From Paraburkholderia sejongensis (GTDB lineage: Bacteria; Pseudomonadota; Gammaproteobacteria; Burkholderiales; Burkholderiaceae): a stretch of DNA of 64,000 nucleotides. The position numbers were made by a program, and so were the translations under genes. The first letter of the stretch is position 1, and each line of letters opens with the position of its first letter. Shown piece by piece: positions 9,745 to 19,526 of the stretch. The notes beneath the pieces were generated by a model. The model ran no database searches, had not been told where the DNA came from, and worked only from the letters and a program-made list of their open reading frames with translations. The stretch covers positions 248,001-312,000 of the forward strand of contig NZ_JAJITD010000004.1 of the NCBI RefSeq assembly GCF_020880815.1, given 5' to 3'.

Positions 9745-10563
9745 ATGCGCACGGTCTTTTACGAAGTGCAGCACCGTGGAGTCGCGGATGCGCCCACGGT
9801 GCTGCTGTCGTCCGGCCTCGGCGGTTTGGCGTCGTACTGGCGCGAGCAGAGTGCCGCGCTCGGCGCGCGAGGCGCGACGGTGATCGTGTACGACCAGCGG
9901 GGCACGGGACGCAGCCGGGACGCGTTGCCGCGCGACTACACGATTGCTCGGATGGCCGAAGATGTGCGGCAAATTCTCGACGACGCCGAGGTCGCGCGCT
10001 GCCACTTCGTCGGGCATGCGCTCGGCGGCCTCGTCGGAATGCAACTGGCGCTCGATGCAGCGGAGCGCGTCGCGAGCCTGACGCTCGTCAATGCGTGGCC
10101 GAGCATGCGGGCCGCGACGCGGCGCTGCTTCGATGCGCGTCTGCGGCTGCTGCAGCACGCCGGTGTCGAAGCCTATGTCGACGCGCAACCGATCTTTCTG
10201 TACCCGCCGGTGTGGATGGAGACGCACGGCGAGCGCGTCGAAGCCGAGGTGCGCCATGCGATCGAATCGTTTCCGGGCGTCGATACCATGCTGGCGCGAA
10301 TTCGCGCGTTGAGCGCGTTCGACATCAGCGGGCGGCTCGGGTCGATCGCGGCGCCGACACTGCTGGTTGCCGCATCCGACGACGTGCTGGTGCCGTCGAG
10401 CGCTTCGGCGCTGCTCGAAGCCGGCTTGCCGCAGGCGACGTTACGCACGATGCCGTACGGCGGACATGCATGCAACGTGACGTGTCCGGAGCCATTCAAC
10501 GCGATGCTCACGGAGTTCATCGTCGACGCGCATGCGCGCTCGGGGGTGGTACGCGAAGGCTGA
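9745..10563 (+). CDS. rutD: RutD, alpha/beta-hydrolase fold protein of uracil catabolism
   Basis: A 272-residue alpha/beta-hydrolase. The nucleophile elbow reads GHALGG, with alanine where most hydrolases have serine; Escherichia coli RutD, as I recall it, also has GHALG, so this is a family trait and not damage. The C-terminal [11 protein letters not shown] segment with its histidine also matches RutD. It is thought to help the aminoacrylate hydrolysis step, which can also proceed spontaneously. It sits between rutC and rutF, in the usual rut order minus rutE. Confidence 0.93.
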   Translation: MRTVFYEVQHRGVADAPTVLLSSGLGGLASYWREQSAALGARGATVIVYDQRGTGRSRDALPRDYTIARMAEDVRQILDDAEVARCHFVGHALGGLVGMQLALDAAERVASLTLVNAWPSMRAATRRCFDARLRLLQHAGVEAYVDAQPIFLYPPVWMETHGERVEAEVRHAIESFPGVDTMLARIRALSAFDISGRLGSIAAPTLLVAASDDVLVPSSASALLEAGLPQATLRTMPYGGHACNVTCPEPFNAMLTEFIVDAHARSGVVREG

Positions 10564-10582
10564 CGCACAAGGAGAGAGCCAC

Positions 10583-11116
10583 ATGACCCAGGCAATCGCG
10601 GCCGACGCAGCCGCCGCGCGCGGCATGCCGGTGTGCAAGGCGAGCTTTCGTGACGCGATGTCCAGACTCGGCGCGGCGGTCAACATCGTCACGACCGATG
10701 GCGCCGCGGGGCGCGCGGGCTTCACCGCATCGGCCGTGTGCAGCGTCACGGATGAACCGCCGACGCTGCTTGTCTGCGTGAACCGCAACGCGTCGGTGTA
10801 CGAAGCGGTGACGCGCAACGCGGTGTTGTGCGTGAACGTGCTGGATGCACGGCACCAGGCGCTATCGACGCTGTTCGGCGGCAAGACGCCGATGGCCGAA
10901 CGATTCGACGCGGCGCACTGGCGTATCGCGGCAACCGGCGCGCCGTTGCTCGACGACGCGACGGTGTCGTTCGACTGCCGCATCGTCGGCGGCACGGCAG
11001 TGGGTACGCACGACGTGCTGTTCTGCGAGGTGACGGCGATCGAGACACAGATGCGGGCGGGCGCGCTGATGTATTGCGCTCGCCGCTATCATGAACTGCA
11101 GACGGACGGTTCGTAG
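10583..11116 (+). CDS. rutF: RutF, NADH:FMN reductase for RutA
   Basis: A 177-residue flavin reductase of the HpaC-like family that supplies reduced FMN to RutA. The segments [40 protein letters not shown] and the C-terminal YCARRYHEL are typical. I chose 10583 because it follows a strong AAGGAG ribosome site; an in-frame extension to 10532 would overlap rutD. It is the last gene of the cluster. Neither rutE (malonic semialdehyde reductase) nor rutG (uracil permease) is found between here and the convergent kinase gene 32 bp away. Confidence 0.92.
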   Translation: MTQAIAADAAAARGMPVCKASFRDAMSRLGAAVNIVTTDGAAGRAGFTASAVCSVTDEPPTLLVCVNRNASVYEAVTRNAVLCVNVLDARHQALSTLFGGKTPMAERFDAAHWRIAATGAPLLDDATVSFDCRIVGGTAVGTHDVLFCEVTAIETQMRAGALMYCARRYHELQTDGS

Positions 11117-11148
11117 CGGTGCTGCGGGCGCTGGGGCATAAGATCGCG

Positions 11149-14100
11149 CTAAGCGACGGGCAGCGTCATGACAAACTCGGCGCCGTGCTGCACGTTAAAG
11201 GCATCGAGCGTGCCGTGGTGGCTCTCGACGATGGAGCGGCAGATCGCGAGCCCCATCCCCATGCCCGACGATTTCGTCGTATAGAGCGGATCGAAAATCC
11301 GCTCCAGCACGTCGGCCGGAATTCCCGTGCCGCGATCGCGCACGGACATCACGACCTTACCTTCGACAACCCGCGTGGCGATCGCAAGCGTACGCGTTTC
11401 AAGCGGCGTTTCGCTCATCGCCTCCACGGCATTGGTAAACAGATTGAGCACCACCTGCTGCAGCTGGATGCGGTCCGCCTGAACGATCGCGTCGCCTGCT
11501 TCCAGTTGGGTGGCGACGCTGATTTGCTGCGCCACGGCTCCGAGGTGGAGAAGGTCCAGCACGTCGCGCACGACGTCGTCCATGCGTAGCGGCGCGAGAA
11601 TCGCGGGTGCCTGCTTGGCGAGTGCGCGCAACGCGCGAATGATCTCGACCGCACGCAGGCTCGTTCGCTTGATATGGACGAGGCCCGCGGCGACTTCCTC
11701 GAGATTGGGCGTGGCGCGCTGCAACCAGCGCAGGCTGGCGTCGACCGAAGTAGTGATGGCGGAGAGCGGTTGATTCACCTCGTGGGCTATCGAAGCCGCC
11801 ACGTTGCCCATCACCGTGAGATGCGAGGTGCGGGCGAGTTCGTCACGCGCGGAGCGCAGGCTGACTTCCGCATTCAGGCGATGCTCGCTTTCCTCGACGA
11901 GCCTTTCGTAGAGTCGCGCGGTTTCGAGCGAAACCGCCACCTGCGGCGCGAGCACTTCGAGGTCCGCGACGCGGTTCTGGTCAAAGACGCCCGGCGCGAG
12001 ACTGTTCTCCAGATAGACGATGCCAACGAGCGAGCCGCCACGCAGGAGCGGCATGCAAAGCACGGAGCGTTGCGTGCGTCCGGCGGAAGTTCGCGCGCGC
12101 AGTGATGGCGATTCGACGCTCGCTTCCGCAAACACCAGCGTCTTGCGAGTACGCACGACGCTATTGAGCACGGCCAGCGGCAACGCGTCATCGTCGGGGG
12201 CAGCGCCGCTGAGCGTGACGACCACGTGATTCGTTTCCACGCGCGCCAACGCTTCGATTTTCGGCCCGTCGTCGTGCATGAGCAGCAACAGGCCGTATTG
12301 GGCCCCGGCGTACATGGTGATGCCGGTGAGCAGCTTCTCGACCAGACGATCGGTCACCGCTTCGCCCGAAATCGCCTTCGCGGCTTCGACGCCCAGATCG
12401 ACAAAGGGCTGCTGCCGCGCTGCGTTGCGCGGGCTCGCTTCGTCGGTAGCCAGGGACGCCAGTTGCGGGTGGCGCTCGTGAATACGCTCCTCGGGAAACG
12501 ACGCGCCCCAGCGGCGATAGCAGATCGCCGCCTGACGCAAGTGATGGCGCGCGGAGGAATTTAGCGCATGCGTCATGCAAAGCTCGCCCGCGAATTCGTG
12601 CGCGAGCGCCTGTTCGTGCATGAATCCCGCTGCTTCAGCGGCTTGCGCGGACTGCTCGTAAGCCACCAGCGCGCCGAAGGCATCGCCCTGGAGCCGCGCG
12701 ATTTCGGCGTCGATCAGGAGGAGCTTGTTGCGGAACGTCGCACCGTTTTGATTGGCCCATCGCGCGAACTGGCCGCGCTGCGTGCGAAGCTCGAAAAGCG
12801 CGCTGTCGTGCGAGGTGCATTGGCCGCGGGAAATCGCGATCGCGCCATACAAACGGCAATCGGCCACGTTGATATGCGCGGGCACGGTCCAGGCGAGCGC
12901 GCTCGCATTGTCGAGGCGAGTGCGCGCGGCGGAATAATCTCCGGCGAATAACTTCCCGAGGCCACCGTAAAAGTAAAGGAAGAAGCGGGCGATTTGCGAA
13001 ACCGCCGCGCCGGTCTGCTCAGGGCGATCCGTGCTGTCCTTTCCTCGCTGCAACTGGTGGACGAAATCGCGTTGCGCCAGCAGGACCGCTTCGATATCGC
13101 GGTACTGGATAATCGCTGTGAGTTCGAGTCCCCGTTCGACCTCTTCGTCGACGAGCGACAAATTCTCGCCCATGGCAATCAGGTCGGAGACGATGTGATT
13201 GCACGCGTAACAGGCCATGCCGATGTCGCCCGAGGCTCGTCCCAGCACGCGCGCTCGCCGCACGTGCTCCAGGGCGAAGGAGAGCGGGCGTGTCCATACG
13301 CTGACCTGATCGATGGCAACGAGCGTGGCCACGCGCTGCGCTTCGAAACCGTGCTGATCGACCAGCGCCAGCGCGGCCTGTCCGTAGGCGAGCCCTTCGT
13401 CGGCGGCTTCGTATATGCCCGCGAAGAGGACGCCGAACCACGCGAGGCCATGCGGCGACTCCGGCGTCACGCCATGTTCGAGCGTGAGTTCGACCATCTT
13501 GGCAAGATGCAGGATGCCGAGTCCGTCGGTCACGAAGAACGAGGACGTGAGCGTCGCGAGCAGGCCCATGACAACCTGAATGCGCTGGTCCTCGCAACGC
13601 GGAAGATGGCGCACGCTGGCAATCGCGCGGCCCCGCAACGCGATCTGCACCGACTCGCACGCGGCGCGCATCTGCTCGGCGGTCGGCGAGCGGTGCAGAT
13701 GCACGCCAAGCAGCGAAAGCCCGGTCAGTGCGGTGGACAAAGCGCCTTCGTAATCGGATTGCACGGTCTGCAAGACGGCTTTGAGCCGATGCACGTCGGC
13801 CCGGTCGAGAATCGCGAGCGGGTGGGCGAGCAACGCGTCAATGCGTTGTTGGGCGTCCGTGAGTCTGGCTTGCGCCAGCAAACACTCGCAGTGCAGCAGT
13901 TGGGCTCCGTAAGTCAGGCCGTAGTGGTTCGACCACCACTGTTCATCGACCATGCCGAGGGCCGCGTTCGCATATTCGGTCGCCTGGTCCAGCGCAGCGG
14001 CGTTACGCGCGCGCTTGCCCGCCAGGATCAATACGCGCACATAGGCAATCCGCGTTGCGGGTTCGAGCGCCTCTTTGGGCGCGCGCTCGATCTGACTGGC

Positions 14101-16314
14101 GATATCGAACGCATACTCGGGAAGACGCGCACGCCAGTAGTCGATCATCACGGAGGCGATACGCTCGTGATAGTGCGGCTTCGTTTGTGCTTCGATGCGC
14201 GCGTAAGCGGATTCGAGCACGCGATCGTGCAAAAACGCATAAGCCTCGGGTTGTGCCGCCAGCAGATTGGCGTCGACGAACGGACGAAGACGCTCATGAA
14301 CCTCGTCTGGTGTCACGCCGCCTATTTGCGCGAGCAATGCCACGTCACAGCGTGTCCCGACGCAGGCGAGCCACTCAACCAGTTTGGTGCTTTCCTGCGC
14401 AAATCGATCGAAGCGGCGAATCAGCAGATCGATCACGTTGTCGGAGTAAAGGCGGCGCGCGATGCTCGCTTCGTCCCAGATCCAGGCTGCGGCTTTGACG
14501 CTGTAGCTCAGCACATCGTCGTCGATCAGCATGCGCAGGAGCTGGCGCGAGAAGAACGGATTGCCGGCCGTTTTCGCGTGAACGGCGCGCGCCAGAGGCT
14601 CGACGCGCTCGGCCGGTTCGTTGAGCGTCGCGCCGATCAGCGCGGCGAGGTCTCGCACCGACAGCGCTTGCAGGCGCACTGGCGTCACCCGCGTCGTCTT
14701 GCATGCGTCGAGCTCGCGCCGCCACTGGAGCTGGCCAGGCCGGTCGACGGAGAATTCGCGGTGCGCGCAAAGGAGCAGCACGTTCGACGGCGGTTGCGCA
14801 GAGAATGCCCTCAGGAACGTGAGGCTCGCGGGGTCGGCCCACTGAACGTCGTCGAAGAAGATGACCAGCGGTGCGCCCGGCTGCGCGAGCGCCGCGAACG
14901 TGTGCAGCAGGGCGCGCACGAGACGCGCCTGGGCGAGCGGCGCGGCTACGTCGGCAAGCGGCGCGCCGGGGCCGATGATGTGTTCGACTTCCGGTACGAG
15001 TTCGGCGAGCGCTCGCCCTTGCCCCTCGAGGAGCGCGGTCCAGCGCTCGCGAACGGAAGCGAGCAGGTTGTCGTCCTCGCCGAGCAGCGCCTGCGTCAAC
15101 GCGCGCACGATCTGAACGATCGGCGCGTAGGGGATATTGGTGCGGAGCTTGTCGGCCTTGCCGGACGCGAATCGAGAGCCGCGCCGCTGCACGTCGTTGA
15201 ATAGCGATTCGACGAGCGCCGACTTTCCGCAGCCGCCGCTGCCGCAGATCAGCACGATCTCGGTCTTGCCGGTCGTGGCCACGCGCGCAAGGGCATCGTC
15301 GAGCAAGGCTTGCTCGGTTGCCCGGCCGAACAACCGGCTCGACATGCCGAGGAGATGAGACGATGACCCGGCATCCACGGCAAAGGGGGCCTCGCCGCCA
15401 GGCGCGCACAGCGAGTCGCGGATGCGTTGCAAGTCCGCATAGGCTGCGGCGGCCGTGGCGTACCGTACGCGCGGGTCTTTCGCGAGCAGCCTGAGCAGGA
15501 CGTCGGAAAGCGGCTCGGGCACGTCCGCGCGGTGGCGGCGCGGATGAACGGGTTCGATTGCCAGGCGCGCGTGATACCAACCCGCCGCGCTTTGCGCGTC
15601 GATTGGCAGTTCGCCGGTCAGCAGGGTGTAGAGCGCCACGCCCAGCGCATAGAGGTCCGCGCTTTTGTGATCGGCAGGGGCGTCGTCGAGCGCGGCTTCC
15701 GGAGCCAGATACGGCTGCGCGCTCGGGCGCTCCCGGTATGTTTGCGGCGCCGCGGGATCGAAACCGGTCAGGCTGGTCGCGCGGGTTGCAACGTCCGCTT
15801 CGATGCCGGCTCGGGCCTCGCCGAGCACGATGCTGGACAGCTTCAGATCGCCGTGGCAAAGGCCCGCTGAGTGGGCTTCGCCGAGTGCGCGCGCGGCGCC
15901 GGCGGCTACGGCGAGGAACGCTTCGAGGGTGAGTTGCCGAGGTTCCAGAGACGATGAGAGGGTGCTGCTCGCGCATGCCTCGTACACGACAATGATGCGC
16001 TCGCCACCCCAGACGGTCGCGACCGGCGGCAGGCCCCACGGCAGGCGAATTCGCGTGCCTACGACGAGCTCGCGCTTCAGGCGTTCGGTGCCGATTGCCG
16101 ACGTGTTCAGAGCATGGCGCGCGAGCCAATACCTGCCGTCACCGGGCTCGCAAAGCAGGGAGGTCGTCACGCCGTCGGCATGGTCGAGTTCGCGCTTCTC
16201 GCAGCGCTCGAACCATGCGATGTCGAACGGCACGCCCGGGAAAGCGGCGTGCGCTGCCGTGCCATTCTCAATCTGTGCGCCAACCGGGCTGGAGGGCTTG
16301 GCGTGCGTGGTCAT
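11149..16314 (-). CDS. Giant hybrid: (pseudo)kinase, AAA ATPase, helical repeats, GAF, histidine kinase
   Basis: A 1721-residue signalling protein of the serine/threonine kinase/ATP-binding/sensor histidine kinase type. Domains in order: a protein-kinase fold (about 25-300); an AAA/NACHT-like ATPase with Walker A GSGGCGKSAL (about 358-367) and Walker B VIFFDDVQWAD (about 485); long TPR-like helices (about 650-1250); a GAF domain (about 1310-1450); and a HisKA/HATPase_c core with H-box SIAHEVNQPL (His near 1511), N-box NLFTNAVEAM and G-boxes DRGTGIP and GMGMGLAI. The kinase domain is degenerate: the catalytic loop reads HGDLKLSS, the DFG position reads TGFD, and the ATP-binding lysine is not evident. 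The start has no clear ribosome site, so the exact N-terminus is uncertain. No response regulator is adjacent. The gene converges on rutF. Confidence 0.9.
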   Translation of the reverse strand: MTTHAKPSSPVGAQIENGTAAHAAFPGVPFDIAWFERCEKRELDHADGVTTSLLCEPGDGRYWLARHALNTSAIGTERLKRELVVGTRIRLPWGLPPVATVWGGERIIVVYEACASSTLSSSLEPRQLTLEAFLAVAAGAARALGEAHSAGLCHGDLKLSSIVLGEARAGIEADVATRATSLTGFDPAAPQTYRERPSAQPYLAPEAALDDAPADHKSADLYALGVALYTLLTGELPIDAQSAAGWYHARLAIEPVHPRRHRADVPEPLSDVLLRLLAKDPRVRYATAAAAYADLQRIRDSLCAPGGEAPFAVDAGSSSHLLGMSSRLFGRATEQALLDDALARVATTGKTEIVLICGSGGCGKSALVESLFNDVQRRGSRFASGKADKLRTNIPYAPIVQIVRALTQALLGEDDNLLASVRERWTALLEGQGRALAELVPEVEHIIGPGAPLADVAAPLAQARLVRALLHTFAALAQPGAPLVIFFDDVQWADPASLTFLRAFSAQPPSNVLLLCAHREFSVDRPGQLQWRRELDACKTTRVTPVRLQALSVRDLAALIGATLNEPAERVEPLARAVHAKTAGNPFFSRQLLRMLIDDDVLSYSVKAAAWIWDEASIARRLYSDNVIDLLIRRFDRFAQESTKLVEWLACVGTRCDVALLAQIGGVTPDEVHERLRPFVDANLLAAQPEAYAFLHDRVLESAYARIEAQTKPHYHERIASVMIDYWRARLPEYAFDIASQIERAPKEALEPATRIAYVRVLILAGKRARNAAALDQATEYANAALGMVDEQWWSNHYGLTYGAQLLHCECLLAQARLTDAQQRIDALLAHPLAILDRADVHRLKAVLQTVQSDYEGALSTALTGLSLLGVHLHRSPTAEQMRAACESVQIALRGRAIASVRHLPRCEDQRIQVVMGLLATLTSSFFVTDGLGILHLAKMVELTLEHGVTPESPHGLAWFGVLFAGIYEAADEGLAYGQAALALVDQHGFEAQRVATLVAIDQVSVWTRPLSFALEHVRRARVLGRASGDIGMACYACNHIVSDLIAMGENLSLVDEEVERGLELTAIIQYRDIEAVLLAQRDFVHQLQRGKDSTDRPEQTGAAVSQIARFFLYFYGGLGKLFAGDYSAARTRLDNASALAWTVPAHINVADCRLYGAIAISRGQCTSHDSALFELRTQRGQFARWANQNGATFRNKLLLIDAEIARLQGDAFGALVAYEQSAQAAEAAGFMHEQALAHEFAGELCMTHALNSSARHHLRQAAICYRRWGASFPEERIHERHPQLASLATDEASPRNAARQQPFVDLGVEAAKAISGEAVTDRLVEKLLTGITMYAGAQYGLLLLMHDDGPKIEALARVETNHVVVTLSGAAPDDDALPLAVLNSVVRTRKTLVFAEASVESPSLRARTSAGRTQRSVLCMPLLRGGSLVGIVYLENSLAPGVFDQNRVADLEVLAPQVAVSLETARLYERLVEESEHRLNAEVSLRSARDELARTSHLTVMGNVAASIAHEVNQPLSAITTSVDASLRWLQRATPNLEEVAAGLVHIKRTSLRAVEIIRALRALAKQAPAILAPLRMDDVVRDVLDLLHLGAVAQQISVATQLEAGDAIVQADRIQLQQVVLNLFTNAVEAMSETPLETRTLAIATRVVEGKVVMSVRDRGTGIPADVLERIFDPLYTTKSSGMGMGLAICRSIVESHHGTLDAFNVQHGAEFVMTLPVA

Positions 16315-16743
16315 TTTATGGCCATGCGTATGTCGAATTCCTGAACGATCGATAAGAGATTGGCGGACAAGGCGCGGCCGGCTGCGCCTTGTTTCTCGCC
16401 TGCTCGATTTCGATAGATTTTCACCATGACTTCGCTACTGCTTTCTTCACGAAGCGACTGCGTATGAGTTTCCCGTATGAGCAGCCTGTTGGCTTCGCGC
16501 TCACCGGCCGCGGATGTGCCGTTGCAAGAACCTCGTGGAGAAGTATGCAAGGAATACCACAATGGACTATTTTTCGCGCTTAAGCGGCGGTATGCAGGGC
16601 GGGCGCCGGCATATCGAGCGTTTGCCGCCCGCGTTCATAACATTTAAGAACTTTTAGCGAATTCGGGCGCTGTCGGCGTCGCGCAGGTCCAGGTGGACCT
16701 GCTGCCGATGCGCGTCGCCGGACACGAGCGCATCCATGGCCGT
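16315..16743. other. Non-coding region between two minus-strand units
   Basis: No convincing gene. Near the giant kinase start there is a perfect 9-bp hairpin, ACAAGGCGC/GCGCCTTGT (16367-16392, 8-nt loop). Near the end of the molybdenum hydroxylase gene lies an 18-bp perfect palindrome (16684-16701). An 83-codon minus-strand frame (16311-16562) has no ribosome site and no recognisable features. Confidence 0.55.
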
Positions 16744-19008
16744 TTACACCTCGATGAGCTTGCGCAGCGAGTCGCCGGCCAGCGGCAGGTCGCGAACGCG
16801 CTTGCCGCTCGCGTCGAACAGCGCGTTGCCGAGCGCGCCGGCGGTCGGTCCCATGGCCGCTTCGGCCGCGCCGAGGAAGGGGGCGCCGGGGCGGTCGATC
16901 AGGTGCACGTTGATCTGTTTGGGCACCGACGAGTAGCGCAGGATGGGGTACGTGCCCCAGTCGAAGCTGCGGATGCGCTGCGTGTCGAATTGCAGGGACT
17001 CGTGCAGCGTCCAGCTCGCGGACTGGATGATGCCGCCTGCGATCTGGTTGCGGATGCCGTCGGGATTGACGATCTGCCCGCAGTCGATCGCCGCTTCGGC
17101 GTGTTCGAGCGTCACCTGGCCCGTTTCCGGCTCGATCGAGACTTCGACGGCAACGGCCACGTACCCCATGAGGTTCTTGTACTTGGCGAAACCGAAGCCC
17201 ACGCCATGATTGCGGGCGCGCGGCGCGCGCGGCCAGCCGAACTGTTTCGCGGCGAGCTTGATGACATCCTTCGCGCGCTCGTCATCGAGATGCCGCAAGC
17301 GGAACTCGACGGGATCGACGCCGGCCATATGGGCGAGATCGTCCATCGTGCTTTCGATGGAGAACACATTCATGTGCGCGCCGAGCGAACGCATGGCCGA
17401 GGTTTGCAGCGGCATGGTCGGCGAGAAGTTGTTCATCACGTAGATGTTCGGCAACACGTAAAGCGGAATGCCGTTGCGGTCGCCGCCGCCTTCGGGTTGC
17501 AGCATCGGCGTGGAGGGCGCGGGGACGAACGGCTTTTCCAGCATGCGCGCGGGCAACAGCCGCCCCGCGTTGACGATGCGCTCGTTGTGCGAACTGCTCC
17601 ACAGCGCGTAGTTCCAGTCGACGATGCGGCCGTTCGCGTCGATGGCGGCTTTCACCTCCGTCACCATGGCAGGTGTGTAGTGATCCCAGGTATGTTCCTG
17701 CTCGCGCATCCATTGCACGCGAACCGGATGACCGGGCATGGCCGCCGCGATCAGCGCCGCATGGGCGGCCACGTCGTCGGCGCCGTTGTGTCCGTAGCAG
17801 CCCGAACCTTCCACGTGTGCGCAGCGCACGTGCTCCCTGGGCAGCGAGAGCATTTCGGCGAGCGCGTCGCGCAGCGGATACACGCCTTGCGAATGCGTCC
17901 AGACGGTCATCTGCGTGCCGTCGAACAGGGCGACCGAGCACGACGGACCAATCGAGCCGTGCATCATGTAGCGCTTCGTGAACTGCGCGCTGAGCGTCTT
18001 GACGGCGGGCGCCATGGGCGCGTGGTGATCGGCGATCTTGATGGGCTCCGTGGCGATGACTTTCAGGTCGCGATGCACCGTATGAGGATCGGGCAGCGCG
18101 CGGCCGTTCGTCCAGGTGCTGCCTGCCGAGAGCACCCGTTGCGCCTTGACCGCTTGCCATTCGCCTTTCGCCACGACCGCCAGCATGCTGCCGTTGCGCA
18201 CGATCTTGACCACGCCGGGCATCTTCATGACCGCGGCCTCGTCGTACGCCGTGAGGCGCGCGTCGTAGACCGGCGGCATCACCACGCGCGCGTGCAGCAT
18301 GCCGGGCAGCTCCATGTCCTGAACGTAGCTCACGCCCCCGGTGACTTTCGAGGGGATATCCACGCGCGGCAGTGAGGTGCCGATCACGCGGAACGTTTTC
18401 GGGTCCTTGAGCGGCGAAGTGGGCGTGGCGCTGCGATGGAGGTTGACGAGCCCGACGGCCTCGCCATAGCTCATCATGCGGCCGTCGCGCGCGCGGATCG
18501 CCGCGTTGTTCGCGACGAGCGTCGCGCCGTCCACGTTGAAGTGCTTCGCGGCGGCTTCCACAAGAAGGCCGCGTACCTGGGCGGCGGCGTTCAGCAGCGC
18601 CGTGCCGCTGTCGGCGATGGTGTGGCTGCCGGCGGTCAGGCCTTCGTCGGGCGACGCGCCGGTGTCGGCGGTCAGGAAGGTGATCAGCGCGGGCGCCATA
18701 TTCAGCTCTTCCGCCGCGACCTGGAGCAGGGCCGTGCGCACGCCCGTGCCGAGTTCGACCTTGCCCGTGAATACGGTGACCTTGCCTTCGGGCGTGATCT
18801 TGATCCACGCGTCGAGCATCGGGTTGGTCTTGAGGCTGCCCGCGAGCGCCTGGTTCTCCTTCGAGACATGCACCGCCGCGCCTTCGTCGGCGATCACTTC
18901 CTGGGCGAACAGCTTGGCGCCTGGCGCCATGCTGAAGGCGACGAACAGGGCGCCCGAAATCATGAAGTGGCGGCGGCCTTCGTCGACGAAATCGTCCTGG
19001 TGGCTCAT
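16744..19008 (-). CDS. Xanthine dehydrogenase-family molybdopterin-binding subunit (IorB-like)
   Basis: A 754-residue molybdenum hydroxylase large subunit, related to isoquinoline 1-oxidoreductase beta and periplasmic aldehyde dehydrogenases. The N-terminus EGRRHFMISGALFVAFSM resembles a Tat signal, so the enzyme is probably exported folded. Cofactor-binding segments include KVELGTGVRTALLQVAAEEL, GSGCYGHNGADDVAAHAALIA, SLGAHMNVFSIESTMDDLAH and the C-terminal GAAEAAMGPTAGALGNAL, whose glutamate should be the catalytic one (GxAE). Its start overlaps the stop of the 2Fe-2S gene by 4 bp. Electrons should flow through that subunit to the cytochrome c encoded first. The substrate (aldehyde or N-heteroaromatic) is not evident. 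Confidence 0.9.
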   Translation of the reverse strand: MSHQDDFVDEGRRHFMISGALFVAFSMAPGAKLFAQEVIADEGAAVHVSKENQALAGSLKTNPMLDAWIKITPEGKVTVFTGKVELGTGVRTALLQVAAEELNMAPALITFLTADTGASPDEGLTAGSHTIADSGTALLNAAAQVRGLLVEAAAKHFNVDGATLVANNAAIRARDGRMMSYGEAVGLVNLHRSATPTSPLKDPKTFRVIGTSLPRVDIPSKVTGGVSYVQDMELPGMLHARVVMPPVYDARLTAYDEAAVMKMPGVVKIVRNGSMLAVVAKGEWQAVKAQRVLSAGSTWTNGRALPDPHTVHRDLKVIATEPIKIADHHAPMAPAVKTLSAQFTKRYMMHGSIGPSCSVALFDGTQMTVWTHSQGVYPLRDALAEMLSLPREHVRCAHVEGSGCYGHNGADDVAAHAALIAAAMPGHPVRVQWMREQEHTWDHYTPAMVTEVKAAIDANGRIVDWNYALWSSSHNERIVNAGRLLPARMLEKPFVPAPSTPMLQPEGGGDRNGIPLYVLPNIYVMNNFSPTMPLQTSAMRSLGAHMNVFSIESTMDDLAHMAGVDPVEFRLRHLDDERAKDVIKLAAKQFGWPRAPRARNHGVGFGFAKYKNLMGYVAVAVEVSIEPETGQVTLEHAEAAIDCGQIVNPDGIRNQIAGGIIQSASWTLHESLQFDTQRIRSFDWGTYPILRYSSVPKQINVHLIDRPGAPFLGAAEAAMGPTAGALGNALFDASGKRVRDLPLAGDSLRKLIEV

Positions 19009-19526
19009 CGTTGCGCCTTCGTTTCGGTGTGGGGTTGAGCGACGGACTGCGCAGCGGATTGAACCGCGGGCTGGGGCATGCCCGCGACCTCGCGCACGGC
19101 GGCGAGAATGCGCATGTGCGTGCCGCAGCGGCAGAGGTTCGGCTCCATGTGAGCGCGCAGTTCCTGCTCGCCCGGATGCGGGTTCTTATCGAGCAGTGCC
19201 TGGGCGCGCATGATCATGCCCGCGATGCAGTAACCGCATTGCGCCGCCTGGTGCTTGATGAACGCGTTCTGCAAGGCTCCGGGATGCGCGGCGCTGCCGA
19301 GTCCTTCGAGCGTGCGTACGGGACGCGCGCCAATCGCGCTCACCGGCACGAGGCAGGAAAACGTGGCCTCGCCATCGACGATCACCGTACATGCGCCGCA
19401 TTGACCGAGGCCGCAGCCGAACTTCGCGCCGTGCAGCTTGAGATCGTTTCGCAGCGCATACAACAGCGGCGTGGACGGGTCGATATCCAGCGCGTGCGGG
19501 ACGCCGTTAACGTTCAGGGTAATCAT
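19005..19526 (-). CDS. (2Fe-2S)-binding small subunit of molybdenum hydroxylase
   Basis: A 173-residue iron-sulphur subunit. The N-terminal plant-ferredoxin-type cluster ligands are C38, C43 and C46 in FGCGLGQCGACTV, with C58 in TFSCLV. The second, all-helical cluster uses QCGYCIAGM (C97, C100) and LCRCG (C132, C134). This is the standard two-cluster arrangement of the small subunits of this family. Both ends overlap neighbours by 4 bp (cytochrome gene upstream, molybdopterin subunit downstream), a tightly coupled operon. The glutamine/alanine/serine-rich tail after residue 150 is not conserved in the family. Confidence 0.92.
   Translation of the reverse strand: MITLNVNGVPHALDIDPSTPLLYALRNDLKLHGAKFGCGLGQCGACTVIVDGEATFSCLVPVSAIGARPVRTLEGLGSAAHPGALQNAFIKHQAAQCGYCIAGMIMRAQALLDKNPHPGEQELRAHMEPNLCRCGTHMRILAAVREVAGMPQPAVQSAAQSVAQPHTETKAQR

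Noticed and set aside
10015..10035. RutD as an inactivated hydrolase because its nucleophile elbow has alanine
   Set aside because: As recalled, Escherichia coli RutD has the same GHALG sequence, so this is a family feature.
12994..15204. Long plus-strand open frame of 736 codons inside the giant kinase gene
   Set aside because: It is antisense to a gene with clear domains, rich in Arg/His/Glu, without any recognisable motif. Such long antisense frames are a normal effect of high GC.
16367..16392. 9-bp hairpin as a transcription terminator
   Set aside because: The short T run is on the plus strand, where no gene ends. On the minus strand, where it precedes the kinase, there is no T tract. 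More likely a leader structure or chance.
16311..16562. 83-codon minus-strand frame upstream of the giant kinase
   Set aside because: No ribosome site, polar low-complexity composition, and it overlaps the start region of the kinase.
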